A stretch of DNA of 64,000 nt from Acidimicrobium ferrooxidans DSM 10331. GTDB lineage: Bacteria; Actinomycetota; Acidimicrobiia; Acidimicrobiales; Acidimicrobiaceae. The DNA lies in NCBI RefSeq assembly GCF_000023265.1, contig NC_013124.1, positions 1,988,001 to 2,052,000 on the forward strand, written 5' to 3'. Below, piece by piece: positions 63,092 through 64,000 of this stretch. Below the pieces are notes generated by a model. That model saw only the letters and a program-made list of their open reading frames with translations. It made no database searches and was not told where the DNA came from. The translations under genes and the position numbers were made by a program. Numbering within the stretch: position 1 is the first letter of the stretch; every line of letters begins with the position of its first letter.

Positions 63092-63966
63092 GCCCGCTCT
63101 CCTCCGTAGGGATCGGCGCTGCCCGGCCACTCGTCGAACGAGCGTCCCGTCAGCGTCTCGTAGACCGTCACGTAGCGGCCACGCAGCTCACCGACGAGAT
63201 CGCTCGGCAGGGGAGGTGGCGGTCCCTCGCCACGGAAACCCTCGGCCACGAGCCAGTCCCGAAGGAGCTGCTTGTCGAGCCACTGGGGGTTCTGGCCGAG
63301 GTCCCCGGCGACGATGCGAGCCGCGTCGGGCGTAGCGATCTCGTCGGCGAGCACCAACGCACGCCCGTCGAGGCCGAACTCGAACTTCGCATCCACCAAG
63401 GTGAGCCCCTTCGCGTCGAACCAGGACGCGAGCAGGGAGAACACCTCGAGGGACCGGTCGGCGAGCTCGCGAGCACGCCGCTCGCCGACGAGCTCGCCGA
63501 GCTCGTCTGGCCCGAGCGGCAGGTCGTGGCCGACGTGAGCCTTGGTCGTCGGGGTGAACAGGGGCTCGGGGAATGGAGCACCGAAGTCGAGGTCCCGTGG
63601 CAGCTCGCGACCGAACGCGGTGCCGTCGCGCTGGTAGGACTCCCAGGCGCTGCCCACCAGCCGACCGCGCACCACGCACTCGACCGGCAGCATCGCGAGT
63701 CGCCGCACCCGAAGCGTACGACCGAGCCACACATCGGGGACGTCGGTCGCGACCTCGAGGAGGTGGGTGGCCACGTCGCTCGCGACGCGCTCGAAGGCCG
63801 CGGCCGCGATGGCCGTGAGCAGCCGACCCTTGTCGGGGACGAGCTCAGGAAGGACGACGTCGAAAGCGCTCACGCGGTCGGTGGCGACGACCAGCAGCGC
63901 CGCCTCGTCCCTCGGATCCACCCAGGTCTCACGGACCTTGCCGACACCAACGCGCGTGAGGCTCAC
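63088..63966 (-). CDS. purC: SAICAR synthetase
   Basis: Adds aspartate to CAIR. Family motifs are GKVRETW at the N-terminus, VVATDRVSAFDVVLPELVPDKGRLLTAI, LPVECVVRGRLVGSAWESYQRDGTAFG and LVDAKFEFGLDGRALVLADEIATPDAAR. At 292 residues it is the longer form used in actinobacteria and yeast. The start is GTG 63966 with GAGGAGG upstream; the preceding stop overlaps it as GTGA. Confidence 0.96.
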   Translation of the reverse strand: MSLTRVGVGKVRETWVDPRDEAALLVVATDRVSAFDVVLPELVPDKGRLLTAIAAAAFERVASDVATHLLEVATDVPDVWLGRTLRVRRLAMLPVECVVRGRLVGSAWESYQRDGTAFGRELPRDLDFGAPFPEPLFTPTTKAHVGHDLPLGPDELGELVGERRARELADRSLEVFSLLASWFDAKGLTLVDAKFEFGLDGRALVLADEIATPDAARIVAGDLGQNPQWLDKQLLRDWLVAEGFRGEGPPPPLPSDLVGELRGRYVTVYETLTGRSFDEWPGSADPYGGERA

Positions 63967-64000
63967 GATGCCTCCTCGAGACGAGCGAACAGGGGGGCAA
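63963..64000 (-). CDS. 3' end of an upstream gene, possibly purB
   Basis: The last 11 codons before the purC start read APLFARLEEAS-stop on the minus strand, with TGA at plus 63963-63965 overlapping the purC GTG. Both the frame and the overlap pattern fit the operon style here. In many actinobacteria purB precedes purC, but 11 residues are too few to prove identity. Confidence 0.35.
   Translation of the reverse strand, partial: APLFARLEEAS

Overview
The window is high-GC, densely packed bacterial chromosome. Gene families and gene order are actinobacterial: CarD, DisA, a RsrA-type zinc anti-sigma factor next to a SigR-type sigma factor, a DUF2342 zincin ahead of tilS-hpt-folE-folP-folB-folK, paired TrkA/RCK proteins beside a KimA-like permease, and short-form purL with separate purQ and purS. 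The density, the Sqd1 homologue and the abundance of leaderless starts fit an Acidimicrobiia-like member of the Actinomycetota. That placement is inference; no rRNA gene is present to fix it.

Layout. 1-4200 (minus): clpC-disA-carD, covering proteolysis, c-di-AMP synthesis and RNA polymerase regulation. 4400-7400: a large membrane protein divergent from a polyprenyl diphosphate synthase. 7650-15490 (minus): a tightly overlapping ten-gene set, DUF2342-tilS-hpt-folE-folP-folB-folK-panC-coaX-lysS. 15500-23100 (minus): KimA-like permease, topA, tmk, holB, tRNA-Thr, sigR-like sigma and anti-sigma, and a small zinc protein. The holB stop codon lies inside the tRNA. 23270-25510 (plus): two TrkA proteins and a HAD phosphatase. 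25513-28886: an accessory stretch with one DUF2079 membrane protein flanked by apparently gene-free DNA. 28887-38680: EamA transporter, DODA-like dioxygenase, beta-helix protein, and a molybdate/tungstate-type ABC system with its own regulator and a palindromic promoter, then an aminotransferase and a methyltransferase. 38765-42711: an SbcD/SbcC-like nuclease pair. 43298-45913: a UDP-sulfoquinovose synthase-like enzyme divergent from a peptidase S51/CysS-tail fusion. 45929-47800: tRNA-Glu, a PHP phosphoesterase, tRNA-Asp and tRNA-Phe. 48028-52082: purF-purM-pyrE and a lipoprotein. 52357-58963: PilZ protein, malic enzyme, an uncharacterised protein, and a glycosyltransferase carrying an MshEN c-di-GMP-binding domain. 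59971-64000: purL convergent with purC-purS-purQ.

How the genes relate. The folate, pantothenate and lysine-tRNA genes overlap by a few bases and should be translationally coupled. De novo purine genes occupy two separate loci 10 kb apart. Two cyclic-dinucleotide themes appear: DisA makes c-di-AMP and a KimA-like K+ importer is a plausible target, while PilZ and MshEN proteins with intact motifs are likely c-di-GMP receptors next to a glycan synthase. At least twelve first-of-operon genes have a TANNNT box 6-8 bases before the start codon, which implies leaderless mRNAs. I saw no CRISPR array, insertion sequence, phage, rRNA or replication origin.
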